In this document: positions 55,311 through 63,664 of the stretch, one piece after another
How the letters are laid out: the number at the start of each line of letters is the position of its first letter
Position numbering within the stretch: position 1 is the first letter of the stretch
DNA from: CAUZWH01 sp965247665
Lineage (GTDB): Bacteria; Pseudomonadota; Alphaproteobacteria; SHVV01
DNA length: 64,000 nt
Direction of reading: 5' to 3'
NCBI GenBank assembly: GCA_965247665.1
Contig: CBDFHH010000005.1
Location: 868,001-932,000 of the forward strand
Position numbers and translations under genes: made by a program
The notes under the pieces: model-generated
What the model was told of the DNA's origin: nothing
The model's input: only the letters and a program-made list of their open reading frames with translations
Database searches by the model: none

Positions 55311-57068
55311 GTGACCACTAACAACCAAACCGGATGCGGACGCCGCGATTGGCGAACCGGGGCGTCGGTGCTCATGGTCGGCGGGATCGTCGCTCTGATA
55401 GGGGATGGGCCGGCCGCAGCGGCAAACCGGCTCAGCGACAGCGGGATAACGAAACCCGTCGCGACCGAGGACGGCGCGACCGCGGTTTCGGCGCTGGGCC
55501 GCTATCTGGCGGGGCGCGCCGCTCGGCGCGACGGTGACACGGCTTCGGCGGCGGATTTTCTCGGTTATGCGCTCGCCGGAGATCCCAAGAACGAGCAGCT
55601 TCAGCTCGAAGCCTTTGCCGTTCTCGTCGCCGACGGTCGACTGGGCCCGGGGTTGAAACTTGCCGCCGAGATACAAAGGCGGGAGCGGAGAAACATCTTG
55701 GGCAACATCGTGCTGGCCGTCGCCGCAGCTCGAGATGGCGATTTCAAGGCCGCTCGGAAGCATGTGAGCAAAGCGTCCCAACGCCGGGTCAATCGTCTGA
55801 TCGTTCCACTGGTAACAGCTTGGGCGCAGGTCGGGAGCAATCGATTCGAAGCAGCCGGCAAGTCGCTGAGCGCGCTGGGAAAACGCACAGCGTTTGCGAC
55901 TTTTCAGCGCTACCACGGTGCCCTGATCGACGATCTGGCGGGGAACCGGGAGAAAGCGGAGACCGCCTATCGGGCCCTGGTCGACGACGAAGCGGACGCC
56001 GACCTACGGTGGTATCAGGCCTACGGCAATTTCCTCGAACGCGGACGGCGCACGGGCGAAGCGGTGGAACTTTACCGACGGGCGCTGGCGCGCGACCCGG
56101 ATGACGCGGTGATGGCTCGGTTGGTCGCGGCCGCGGACAAGGGGCAGGTGCCGAAACGCTTCGTGGCGCACGCACCCGCAGGACTGGCTGAAGCGCTATT
56201 CGGCGTCGCCAGCGGGCTGTCGCGGGAAGGTGCGCTGGAAACGGCCATGATCTATGCTCGACTGGCGGTTTTCCTGCGCGACGAATTCCCGGCAGCGCAG
56301 CTGCTCGTCGGGCGAATACTGGAAGCGCATCAGCATTGGCAAGACGCGATTGCCGTTTACAAGGAGATCGATCTCAAATCGCACTACGCTTGGGATGCTC
56401 AGCTGCGCACCGCGGCGGGCCTGCAGCGCCTCGGGCGCTACGACGAAGCCATCGAACTGCTACAGGGTATGGCCGACGCTGCGCCGGAGCGGACCGATTC
56501 ACTGGTTGCGTTGGGGGACTTGTATCGCTCGCGCGAGCGCTGGCCCGAAGCCGTTGCCCAGTATGACCGGGCCGTGGCGCGCGTGGCGGCGGGCGGCAAC
56601 GAGAACTGGGCACTCCTCTATGCAAGGGGAATCGCGCTCGAACGGGCCAAACGGTGGGATCGCGCCGAAGCCGACTTTCTGCGCGCCCTCGAACTGCGCC
56701 CCGATCAACCCCTGGTGTTGAACTATCTGGGCTACTCCTGGATCGAACAGGAGCGGCACCTCGATCGCGCGCGCAGGATGATCGAAAAAGCGGTCAACCT
56801 GCGTCCGCGCGACGGTTATATCGTGGACAGCTTGGGATGGGTGCTGTATCGCCTCGGCGACTTTGACGGAGCGGTCAGGCAGCTTGAAAGAGCGGTGGAG
56901 TTGCGGCCGCAAGATCCGGTGATTAACGATCATCTCGGTGATGCCTATTGGCGGATTGGACGCACGCTCGAAGCAAGGTTCCAATGGCGACGCGCGCTCA
57001 CCTTCGAGCCGAAGGAAGACCTCATACCGAAGATCCGACAAAAGTTGGACGAGGGGCTCGGTCAGTAG
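55311..57068 (+). CDS. Tetratricopeptide repeat protein
   Basis: An exported or membrane-associated TPR protein of 585 residues from the GTG at 55311. The N-terminus has a hydrophobic segment (ASVLMVGGIVALIGDGPAAAA) that could be a signal peptide. The rest is alpha-helical with repeated TPR-like helices, clearest after residue 390 (AIELLQGMADAAPERTDSLV, RAEADFLRALELRPDQPLVL, AVRQLERAVELRPQDPVIND). TPR proteins at this locus next to ispE are common in alphaproteobacteria. The partner proteins are unknown. It is separated from ispE by 13 bp. Confidence 0.9.
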   Translation: MTTNNQTGCGRRDWRTGASVLMVGGIVALIGDGPAAAANRLSDSGITKPVATEDGATAVSALGRYLAGRAARRDGDTASAADFLGYALAGDPKNEQLQLEAFAVLVADGRLGPGLKLAAEIQRRERRNILGNIVLAVAAARDGDFKAARKHVSKASQRRVNRLIVPLVTAWAQVGSNRFEAAGKSLSALGKRTAFATFQRYHGALIDDLAGNREKAETAYRALVDDEADADLRWYQAYGNFLERGRRTGEAVELYRRALARDPDDAVMARLVAAADKGQVPKRFVAHAPAGLAEALFGVASGLSREGALETAMIYARLAVFLRDEFPAAQLLVGRILEAHQHWQDAIAVYKEIDLKSHYAWDAQLRTAAGLQRLGRYDEAIELLQGMADAAPERTDSLVALGDLYRSRERWPEAVAQYDRAVARVAAGGNENWALLYARGIALERAKRWDRAEADFLRALELRPDQPLVLNYLGYSWIEQERHLDRARRMIEKAVNLRPRDGYIVDSLGWVLYRLGDFDGAVRQLERAVELRPQDPVINDHLGDAYWRIGRTLEARFQWRRALTFEPKEDLIPKIRQKLDEGLGQ

Positions 57069-57081
57069 CCATGCGGCGGCG

Positions 57082-57966
57082 GTGATCGATCGGTCGTCGG
57101 CAAACCGTTTCTTCGCGCCTGCGAAGGTCAATCTCTATCTGCACGTTCTCGGAGCAAGAGCCGACGGCTACCACAAGCTGGATAGCTTGCTCGTGTTCTG
57201 CGATCTGGGTGATTGGGTCGAGGTGCTTGCCGGCGATGATTTGACCGTTCGGGTTGGGGGGCCGTTTGCCGAAGACATCGGGACCGAGAATATCGTCCTG
57301 CGGGCCGCAACGATGCTGCGCGACGCGTTTGCGATCACCCGCGGAGCGGCGATCCGACTTAGCAAGGTACTCCCGGTGGCCGCGGGGATGGGCGGCGGAT
57401 CGAGCGATGCCGCGGCGACGATTCGCGGTCTGTGCCGCCTGTGGGATCTCGAACCCGGCGTTCCGGAAATAGTGGAGCTGGCGGCGCGACTTGGCGCGGA
57501 CGTTTCCGCATGCCTGATCGCGCGGCCCGTCATGGTCGGCGGAATAGGCGAGCAAATCATCGCGCATCCCACGCTGCCGGTGATGGCGCTCGCCCTGATC
57601 AATCCTGGAATAGCGGTCCTCAGCGCGGAGGTCTACGACCGTTGCCATCCGTTGGGACCGGCGATCGCAACCGCGATCGAGCCGCCGTCTCGATTGCCGA
57701 CATTGATCCCCTGGCTCACCCAGCGTCGCAATGATCTCACCCCGGCAGCGCGGGGGCTGGCACCCGAGATCGGCGAAGTTCTCGCCTTTCTTGAATCCCA
57801 GAGAGGATGCCTGTTGGCACGCATGTCGGGCAGCGGCGCGACCTGTTTTGGGATATTCGAGCGTCTCGACTTGGCTGCATCCGCTACGGCCGTGGCTGCG
57901 AGGCATTACCCTCAATGGTGGGCGCGGACGGCGACCACGTCACCTGGCGACCTGCAACCGATTTGA
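57082..57966 (+). CDS. ispE: 4-(cytidine 5'-diphospho)-2-C-methyl-D-erythritol kinase
   Basis: GHMP-family kinase of the MEP isoprenoid pathway, 294 residues from the GTG at 57082. The substrate end FFAPAKVNLYLHVLGARADG and the ATP-binding glycine-rich motif KVLPVAAGMGGGSSDAAATI are clear. The C-terminal GHMP motif is ARMSGSGATCFGIF. The longer frame from 56938 overlaps the TPR gene. It works upstream of ispH (28279-29223) in the same pathway. Confidence 0.95.
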   Translation: MIDRSSANRFFAPAKVNLYLHVLGARADGYHKLDSLLVFCDLGDWVEVLAGDDLTVRVGGPFAEDIGTENIVLRAATMLRDAFAITRGAAIRLSKVLPVAAGMGGGSSDAAATIRGLCRLWDLEPGVPEIVELAARLGADVSACLIARPVMVGGIGEQIIAHPTLPVMALALINPGIAVLSAEVYDRCHPLGPAIATAIEPPSRLPTLIPWLTQRRNDLTPAARGLAPEIGEVLAFLESQRGCLLARMSGSGATCFGIFERLDLAASATAVAARHYPQWWARTATTSPGDLQPI

Positions 57967-58632
57967 TGCGAGCGAGAGCACCATCCAGACCAGCGAGGGT
58001 GCAGCCGGTGGCGTCGATTCGGATCCATCGCCAGAACGGAGTGGTCTAGAAGAAATTGCCGGTACGATATCAAAAACGCCGGCGATCACGGCCTCTTGGT
58101 CGAGCATGCTCGCTAAGGATTGTGAAATCGGTGCCGGTTACCGCCGGCGCCAACGAGGAACACCCCATATCGAAGAGGGTACCGGCATCGATGCGCACGC
58201 GCCGATCGCTTTGCGATCTGATTGGGACCGTCTGTCGTCTACCGACGGGGCGCGGAGCCGGTGAAGTTGGCGAACCGTCTGTTCGTTGAGGAGGCCTTGG
58301 AGGCGGAGAGCCGAGACTATGGGGCCGGGACCATTGTGAGTGCGGAGAGCGGCCCGGCCACGGCTGGCGCAACGGCAACCGCAGTGGTCGGCTGAAGACC
58401 ACGTAGCGGTTGGTGGACGATGCGGCGTTGCTGAGCGCGGGCCGCGACAGGGCTTTCTTGTCTACCGCAGTCGGGTCGTCACGGTCAGCTTGCGCAGGCG
58501 ATCAACATGTAGATCGCGCTCGGGTGCCGCATGATGGAAGTGAATTGTCCGGCTAAGAACCGGACGACCACCCCTAAAGGCGGCGGTTGGGCTCGCGACA
58601 ACATGCAGCCCTTCGCTACCCGCGCAAGACCA
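57967..58632. other. 666-bp gene-free stretch downstream of ispE
   Basis: No frame here has recognisable protein sequence, and no tRNA T-loop or other RNA motif was seen. One tight hairpin (GTCCGG, loop CTAAGAA, CCGGAC at 58547-58565) lies about 70 bp from the glycosyltransferase 3' end on the other strand. It lacks a T-tract. The stretch may be decayed DNA. Confidence 0.45.
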
Positions 58633-59670
58633 TCAAGACATGACCAACTGCTCATAGACCGACAGGTAGCGTTCCACCACGACTTTTTCGGAATAGAGGG
58701 TGCGGAACGTATCGAGCGCGCGCCGAGCACGTGTTTGGGCCGCTTCGGGCTCGTCCAACACGGACCGGATGGCCCCGGCCAGGGCGATCGGATCGTCGGA
58801 GTCGACCAGAATGGCGCTGTCATCGTCGAGCACCTCGAGCGGCCCCGAGACCCGTGTCGCGACGATCGGCACGCCGCAAGCCATCGCTTCGAGAACGACG
58901 ATGCCGAAGGGCTCGTCCCGCGAGGGCAGGACGAACAGATCGGCGTCGGCGAGGAAGGCGGGGACATCGTCGATCCAGCCCGGGAAGGCGACTCGTTCGG
59001 CGATGCCCAATCGCGTGGCGAGGGCCTGCAGCGTTGCCCGTTCCGGCCCGTCGCCGCCGATCTCCGCCCTTAGCGTCGCGCCGTGGGCGCCGGCGTCCGC
59101 GATCGCGGCGAGCAGGACGTCGAAGCCTTTCTTGTGGACGAAGCGCCCGAGGGTCTTGACCACGCCGCCCGCGCCCCGCGGCCTGCGGGCCGCGCGGGCC
59201 GGGGAGAGCCGGCTGAGGTTCGGGATGCGCTCGATCCGGGCGGCCGGCACGCCGCGCTCGCGCAGATAGCGCTCCTGGTCCGCCGTCGTCGGCACCAGCA
59301 GATCGATGGCCAGGTAGTATTTGAGATCGATCTGGTTGTGCAGGTTCGCGATCGTCGGGATCCGCGCGGCGCGCGCGGCCGTGCCGCCGAGGGCGCTGGC
59401 CCGGGCGAGATGGGTCTGCACGATGTCGGGACCGAAGCGTCTGAGGGCCCGCCCGATCGCGCGACGGCAGAGGAAGTCCCAGGCGCCGCGACAGCGGACC
59501 CGCGTGCATTCGACATCCCCATCCGCTGCGAGCCGGTCCAGTGCGTCGCTCTCGGTTCGGCCGATGGCGAGCACCGCATGCCCCCGCGCCGCGAGCGCGC
59601 GGCACAGATCGACGAATAGCCGTTCCCCGCCGCCGAAACCGCGCGATAGCATGATCTGTGTGATTCGCAT
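58633..59670 (-). CDS. Family 4-like glycosyltransferase (group 1)
   Basis: GT-B fold glycosyltransferase of 345 residues. The N-terminal part has MLSRGFGGGERLFVDLCRAL and PDIVQTHLARASALGG. The C-terminal donor-binding domain shows LGRFVHKKGFDVLLAAIAD, FLADADLFVLPSRDEPFGIV and the E-x7-E motif (EPFGIVVLEAMACG). The likely role is in cell-surface polysaccharide or lipopolysaccharide synthesis, but the sugar and acceptor are unknown. By eye its GC content is higher than its neighbours' and it is isolated between two gene-free spacers, suggesting recent acquisition. Confidence 0.88.
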   Translation of the reverse strand: MRITQIMLSRGFGGGERLFVDLCRALAARGHAVLAIGRTESDALDRLAADGDVECTRVRCRGAWDFLCRRAIGRALRRFGPDIVQTHLARASALGGTAARAARIPTIANLHNQIDLKYYLAIDLLVPTTADQERYLRERGVPAARIERIPNLSRLSPARAARRPRGAGGVVKTLGRFVHKKGFDVLLAAIADAGAHGATLRAEIGGDGPERATLQALATRLGIAERVAFPGWIDDVPAFLADADLFVLPSRDEPFGIVVLEAMACGVPIVATRVSGPLEVLDDDSAILVDSDDPIALAGAIRSVLDEPEAAQTRARRALDTFRTLYSEKVVVERYLSVYEQLVMS

Positions 59671-60012
59671 ATACGCCGCTCACCCGAAGTCTAGCTCTGG
59701 GTTCGCGCTCCATCCTTCAGCATGGCCGATAAGGGCCGTTCGTCGTTGTCGCGCAGCGCCGCCAAACCAATCAGCAAGCTCGGTTCGCAGAAGCTATACC
59801 TATGGACCGCGTGCGGACGCCGAAGACCGTTCACGCCGCCCATTCGCGTCCGCTTTGAAGGCGCGGATCCTTAACCGAACCGTCCGCAACCCATTGGTTC
59901 TCCATTTGCCGTGCCATATATCAGCTTTCTAATGCCGTCAAAGGCTTTGACCCGGGTCCGGCATCCGCTATCTTGCCGGCTGGAAAATCTCGACGGGCAA
60001 ACGTTCACAATT
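59671..60012. other. 342-bp spacer upstream of the glycosyltransferase and the selW-like gene
   Basis: A divergent spacer with no supported ORF. On the plus strand TTGCCG (59906-59911) and TAATGC (59930-59935) are 18 bp apart, a weak sigma70-like promoter about 80 bp before the selW-like ATG. The region is AT-richer at 59880-59950 than around it. Confidence 0.4.
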
Positions 60013-60228
60013 ATGAAATTCCAGATCGAATACTGCGTTGTTTGAAACTACGAACCTCGGGCTCTCCGTGCGAGAGACAGGCTCCTAGCCAAGGCCGCGG
60101 AAGACGTCGAGTTCATCAAGGGTGGAAACGGCGTATTCGAAGTGTTCGCCGACGGCAAGCTGGTGTTCTCCAAGAACGAGCTCGGGCGCTTCCCGACCGA
60201 CGAAGAGATCGACGCCCTCGTCGCCTAG
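60013..60228 (+). CDS. SelW/Rdx-family selenoprotein with an in-frame UGA (selenocysteine)
   Basis: A 71-codon gene read from ATG 60013 to TAG 60226-60228, with an in-frame TGA at 60043-60045. If the TGA is selenocysteine (residue 11), the product starts MKFQIEYCVVU and continues NYEPRALRARDRLLAKAAED, then VEFIKGGNGVFEVFADGKLV, then FSKNELGRFPTDEEIDALVA. This is the complete thioredoxin-like SelT/SelW/SelH (Rdx) plan: a beta strand, the redox motif C8-x-x-U11, then GGNGVFEV-DGK and GRFPT-EEI near the end. In Cys-containing relatives residue 11 is Cys. There is no other disruption, and codon use after the TGA is strongly coding. A SECIS-like hairpin follows. Ribosome site weak. The alternative is a pseudogene in which a Cys codon became TGA. 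Confidence 0.8.
60055..60081 (+). promoter_or_regulatory. Putative bacterial SECIS element downstream of the UGA codon
   Basis: Within the coding sequence, CTCTC (60062-60066) pairs with GAGAG (60072-60076) around the five-base loop CGTGC. The lower stem CCT (60055-60057) with AGG (60079-60081) closes an internal loop. The apical loop starts 21 bases after the UGA and has G at its second position. Both fit the published bacterial SECIS rules (loop about 16-37 bases from UGA, G in the first two loop positions). Binding by SelB is inference. Confidence 0.6.
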
Positions 60229-60293
60229 CTTGCTGGCCCGGCGCGCTCCGGCCGGCGCGAGAACCGAGGCGCAAGGCGAACACGGCCGAGCAA

Positions 60294-61232
60294 TCATTCA
60301 AACCGCCCCGCGGCTGCGTGTGCTACCGACCGGCTCACCAGATAGACGCCGCCGCTGACCAGAGCCAGACCGATCAGATGAAACGCGCGCAGCGACTCGT
60401 CCAGCACCGCCACGGCCATCAACGCGGTGAAGATGGGAATGAGATAGTTGTAGGCTCCCGACCGGCTCGGCCCGAGCCGGCGAATTCCGATGTTGAAAAA
60501 GATCAGTGCCAACACCGAACCGAAGATCGCCAAGTACAGCACGGTCACAATGGTTGGGGCGTTGAAGCCGGTACGGATGTCCCAAATGAGCATTTCAGCG
60601 GCATAGCACGGGACCATGACAAAGATGGCGCCGAGCGTCATCGCCTCGAACAGGACTAGCGGGCTGAGTTCCTCCGGCGCGCGCTTAACGAGGATGAAAT
60701 AAGCCGCCCAGCTCAGCACCGCGAGCTGTATCAGCAAGTCGCCGATCACGAAATCGAGTTGCCACAGCGCTCCGAGGTCGCCGCGCACGATCACGACGAG
60801 CACGCCGCCCAATGCGATCGCTAGACCCAAGATCTGAATCGGTCGGATCGGGTCGCGCAACACCATCCAGGCCAGGACAAAGATCAGCAGCGGCTGGGTC
60901 GCGGTAATCAGGCCGCCATTGATCGCGGTGGTCGAGTGCAGGCCGAGAAAGAACGGCACTTGGCCAAACACGGTTTGCGCCGCACCAAGCGCCAACAACA
61001 GTTTCCAGTGTCGCCAGATCAGCGGCAGTTGCGCCACGAATTCGCGATAGACGAACGGCAGCAGTACCGTGAAAGCTGCGGCTGCACGCCAGAACGCCAT
61101 ACCGGCAGGAGGGACTTCGGCGTGGTAGACTCGGCCAAAGATCACCGATGCGGCGAGAAAAAACGCTGCCGCCGTCATCAGCAGATGGGCCTGCAGCTCA
61201 CCGCCTTGGGATGCGCTGACCCTGCCGGTCAC
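60294..61232 (-). CDS. EamA-family (DMT) transporter, copy 1 of 3
   Basis: Inner-membrane transporter with ten hydrophobic helices in two EamA repeats, 312 residues from a GTG at 61232 that overlaps the stop of the upstream transporter as GTGA. The open frame to 61502 is shadow. Repeated family segments: GLHSTTAINGGLITATQPLL in the first half and GIRRLGPSRSGAYNYLIPIF in the second. Paralogous to the next two genes, which show the same STTAIN/STTAVN and RxGPARxGxYxYLxP blocks. Substrate unknown. Confidence 0.9.
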   Translation of the reverse strand: MTGRVSASQGGELQAHLLMTAAAFFLAASVIFGRVYHAEVPPAGMAFWRAAAAFTVLLPFVYREFVAQLPLIWRHWKLLLALGAAQTVFGQVPFFLGLHSTTAINGGLITATQPLLIFVLAWMVLRDPIRPIQILGLAIALGGVLVVIVRGDLGALWQLDFVIGDLLIQLAVLSWAAYFILVKRAPEELSPLVLFEAMTLGAIFVMVPCYAAEMLIWDIRTGFNAPTIVTVLYLAIFGSVLALIFFNIGIRRLGPSRSGAYNYLIPIFTALMAVAVLDESLRAFHLIGLALVSGGVYLVSRSVAHAAAGRFE

Positions 61233-62164
61233 GTCCGTTCCCACCGGTCGGCAAGGTAGACGCCCAGCGTAACCACGGCGACGCCCGCGAAATGATAGGC
61301 GCGGGGCGCCTCGTCGAGGACAATGATCGCGAGGAGGGCGATGAATACCGGCAGCAGATACAGATAGACGCCGACACGAGCAGGACCCATCCGCACGATC
61401 GCCGTGTTGAGAAAGACGATGCCGAGGATCGAGGCGAAGATCGCGAAGTAGAGAACCATCGCCACGGTCGTCATATCGAACGCCAGCTGTTGACCGAACC
61501 ACAATAATTCGATCGCGTAGAGCGGCGCGATCGCGACGATGGCCGTCGCAACGATGCCGAAGAACACGACGAAGGGGTCGAGCATGCGTGGCAGGCGCGG
61601 GATCGTCGCGTTGTAGATGGCGAAGCTGATCATCGCGAGTGCGACGAACAGATCACCGGGCGCGAAATCCAATGCGAACAAAGCGCCCAGATCGCCGCGC
61701 GCGACGATCGCCAGTGCGCCAATCGCTGCGATGACTAAGCCGGTCAGTTGTGCCGCACGCAACCTTTCCCGGAGCAACAACCAGGCGGCGACGACCGTCA
61801 ATGCGGGCTGGGTCGCCATCAACACACCGGTGTTGATGGCCGTGGTCGACTTCAAGGCGGTGAAGAGCAGAACGTGACCGGTCACCGCTTGCAGCACGCC
61901 AAGCAGCAGCAGGGTGCGCCAGCACTCCACCAGCAACGACCATTGCCGACGAATGCGCGGCGCGAACAACACGCCGATCACGGCCGCGGCGACGACGCTG
62001 CGCCAGAACACGAGAGCGACGGCGGGAATGTCAGCGCTCAGGGCCCGGCCGAGAACGACATATCCCGAGACCATCAACATGCTGAGCAGCAGCAGCGCGG
62101 GCGGCGGTACCCATGCCGTATCGCCCGCGCCGGGCACGTCGATGTCTTGGTGCGGTCCAGCCAC
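61229..62164 (-). CDS. EamA-family (DMT) transporter, copy 2 of 3
   Basis: Middle member of a three-gene tandem of paralogues, 311 residues from a GTG at 62164. Signature segments TALKSTTAINTGVLMATQPA and AIVRMGPARVGVYLYLLPVF match those of its neighbours at the same positions. Ten helices, no soluble domain. The stop overlaps the next gene's start, and only 3 bp separate it from the upstream paralogue, so all three are one transcription unit. Substrate unknown. Confidence 0.9.
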   Translation of the reverse strand: MAGPHQDIDVPGAGDTAWVPPPALLLLSMLMVSGYVVLGRALSADIPAVALVFWRSVVAAAVIGVLFAPRIRRQWSLLVECWRTLLLLGVLQAVTGHVLLFTALKSTTAINTGVLMATQPALTVVAAWLLLRERLRAAQLTGLVIAAIGALAIVARGDLGALFALDFAPGDLFVALAMISFAIYNATIPRLPRMLDPFVVFFGIVATAIVAIAPLYAIELLWFGQQLAFDMTTVAMVLYFAIFASILGIVFLNTAIVRMGPARVGVYLYLLPVFIALLAIIVLDEAPRAYHFAGVAVVTLGVYLADRWERT

Positions 62165-62167
62165 CGG

Positions 62168-63118
62168 CTAGCGACGTAGTCGCGGCATTGGGAGCCGAGA
62201 CAGGCTCACCATGTAGACCCCGGTCGAAACCAGCACCAGTCCAACCAAGTGATAACCGCGGAACGTTTCCCCCAGCAGCACCACGGCCAACAGACTCGTG
62301 AACAAGGGCATCAGGAAGAAATAGGCACCGGCGCGCGCCGGACCGAGCGTGGCGATACCGAAATTGACGAAGGCGAGGGCGATTACGGTTGCGACAATCG
62401 TAAAGTAGCCGACCGCGCCGATGGTTACCCAATCGAAGCGCATCTGCTGATCGGCGAACAGGATTTCCCAGCCATAGAGCGGCAGCGTCGAAATCGCGGT
62501 GCCGCAAAGGATGCCGAACAGCGCGACGAGCGGATTGAAACGGTCGCCGATTCGTTTCACCCCGACGTTGTAAAACGCAAAGCTGAACATCGCGATCTGC
62601 AGAAGCAGGTCGCCGGTCCTGAGATCGAGAGCGAGCAACACGCCGAGATCCCCGCGCGAGATAATTGGCAGCACGCCGGCAACCGCGATCGCGAGGCCGA
62701 CGATCTGGCGCACCGACAACGTGTCGCGCGAGATGATCCAGGCTGCGAGCGCGGTCATCCCGGGCTGGGTTGCGGCGATCAGGCCGGCGTTTACCGCGGT
62801 CGTCGATTGCAGTCCATAAAGGACGCAGACATGGCCGCTGACGCCCTGCAGGATCCCAAGTGTCAGAAGCAGACGCCAATGTGCTGCGAGCGTGCGCCAT
62901 TCGCGTTTCAACGCCGGAGCAAAGAACACGGCGATCACGGCAGCCCCGATTAAGCTGCGCCAAAACACTGCGCCGATCGCCGGCACGTCGGCGTGGATCG
63001 CCCGCCCGAGGACGAAGTATCCGGCGATCATGGCTATGCTGAGCAACAGCAGCAGATGCGGCAGCCACGACCCGTCGGAAGGCGCCGCGGTACCCGGCGC
63101 GCCGAGGTTGGATTGCAT
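62168..63118 (-). CDS. EamA-family (DMT) transporter, copy 3 of 3
   Basis: First gene of the tandem transporter unit, 316 residues from ATG 63118 (MQSNLGAPGTAAPSDGS). It shares with the others GLQSTTAVNAGLIAATQPGM and IATLGPARAGAYFFLMPLF, plus a VLGRAI-H/S-ADVPA segment shared closely with copy 2. Copies 2 and 3 look closest to each other by eye. A stand-alone cyclic-nucleotide-binding-domain protein is encoded 30 bp upstream on the same strand. Confidence 0.9.
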   Translation of the reverse strand: MQSNLGAPGTAAPSDGSWLPHLLLLLSIAMIAGYFVLGRAIHADVPAIGAVFWRSLIGAAVIAVFFAPALKREWRTLAAHWRLLLTLGILQGVSGHVCVLYGLQSTTAVNAGLIAATQPGMTALAAWIISRDTLSVRQIVGLAIAVAGVLPIISRGDLGVLLALDLRTGDLLLQIAMFSFAFYNVGVKRIGDRFNPLVALFGILCGTAISTLPLYGWEILFADQQMRFDWVTIGAVGYFTIVATVIALAFVNFGIATLGPARAGAYFFLMPLFTSLLAVVLLGETFRGYHLVGLVLVSTGVYMVSLSRLPMPRLRR

Positions 63119-63148
63119 GGCGTGTGCTTCGGCTGCGATGCCGGCGGG

Positions 63149-63556
63149 CTAGCCGGACGATGCGCTGCGTTCGGCCCGTTTTCTCAACTGGTGGGTGAGG
63201 ACATTATCGAGCGAGCAGACCGGCAAGTCCGATTGCGACGGATCGGTGTCGAGCTCCTCTTTGGCAATCGCCGCACAGCTCGTTTCTTCTCCCATGATCG
63301 CGGCCGCCGAGCGCGGTTTGTCATCGACCAAGGCCGTTTCGCTGACGTAGTCGCCGGGCCGCGGCGTGCCGAAGATCCCTACCTGAGCGGCGTGAGACGG
63401 CGTTAGCCCGACGACGCCCTTATGGAGGATGCCCTTATGGATGATGTGGCCCCTGTCGACGAGCCCTCGTTCGAGGATCACGTCACCTTTGGCAAAAGTA
63501 ACGGTTTCGAGATCGTCGATCCCCTCACCGTTCGCTCCCCGCACCGGGGTCTTCAC
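63149..63556 (-). CDS. Stand-alone cyclic nucleotide-binding-domain-like protein
   Basis: A 135-residue protein with features of a cNMP-binding (Crp/Fnr sensor) domain: VTFAKGDVILERGLVDRG at the start, then PGDYVSETALVDDKPRSAAAIM, which fits the phosphate-binding cassette position (usually GExALLxxxPRSAT). There is no DNA-binding helix-turn-helix, so it is not a full Crp regulator. A 15-bp in-frame tandem duplication (63416-63445) repeats HKG-containing residues (IIHKG, ILHKG) in the beta-roll. Ligand binding is uncertain because the cassette is diverged. Possibly co-transcribed with the EamA genes. Confidence 0.65.
   Translation of the reverse strand: MKTPVRGANGEGIDDLETVTFAKGDVILERGLVDRGHIIHKGILHKGVVGLTPSHAAQVGIFGTPRPGDYVSETALVDDKPRSAAAIMGEETSCAAIAKEELDTDPSQSDLPVCSLDNVLTHQLRKRAERSASSG
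63416..63445. repeat. 15-bp tandem duplication inside the cNMP-binding-like gene
   Basis: GCCCTTATGGAGGAT (63416-63430) is followed directly by GCCCTTATGGATGAT (63431-63445), one mismatch. It adds five residues in frame, so the reading frame is kept. Confidence 0.85.
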
Positions 63557-63664
63557 CGATCAGAATACTCATTTCGGCGCATCGCGGTCCATAGCCGTCC
63601 CCGCCTACTCGCGCCGCCGCTTGACGCCGGATTGCTACGCCGATGTACTGATCCCCGGGAATCG

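Noticed and set aside
57967..58632. tRNA or small RNA gene in the spacer after ispE
   Set aside because: No GTTCRANNC T-loop with matching acceptor stem was found. One hairpin without a T-tract is not enough.
58820..59713. 297-residue minus-strand open frame over the glycosyltransferase
   Set aside because: Alternative frame of the glycosyltransferase with Arg/Ala/Gly-rich sequence. The other frame carries the catalytic and donor-binding motifs.
59973..60659. 228-residue plus-strand open frame across the selW-like gene
   Set aside because: Low-complexity Arg-rich translation in the wrong frame, overlapping both the selenoprotein candidate and the end of an antisense transporter gene.
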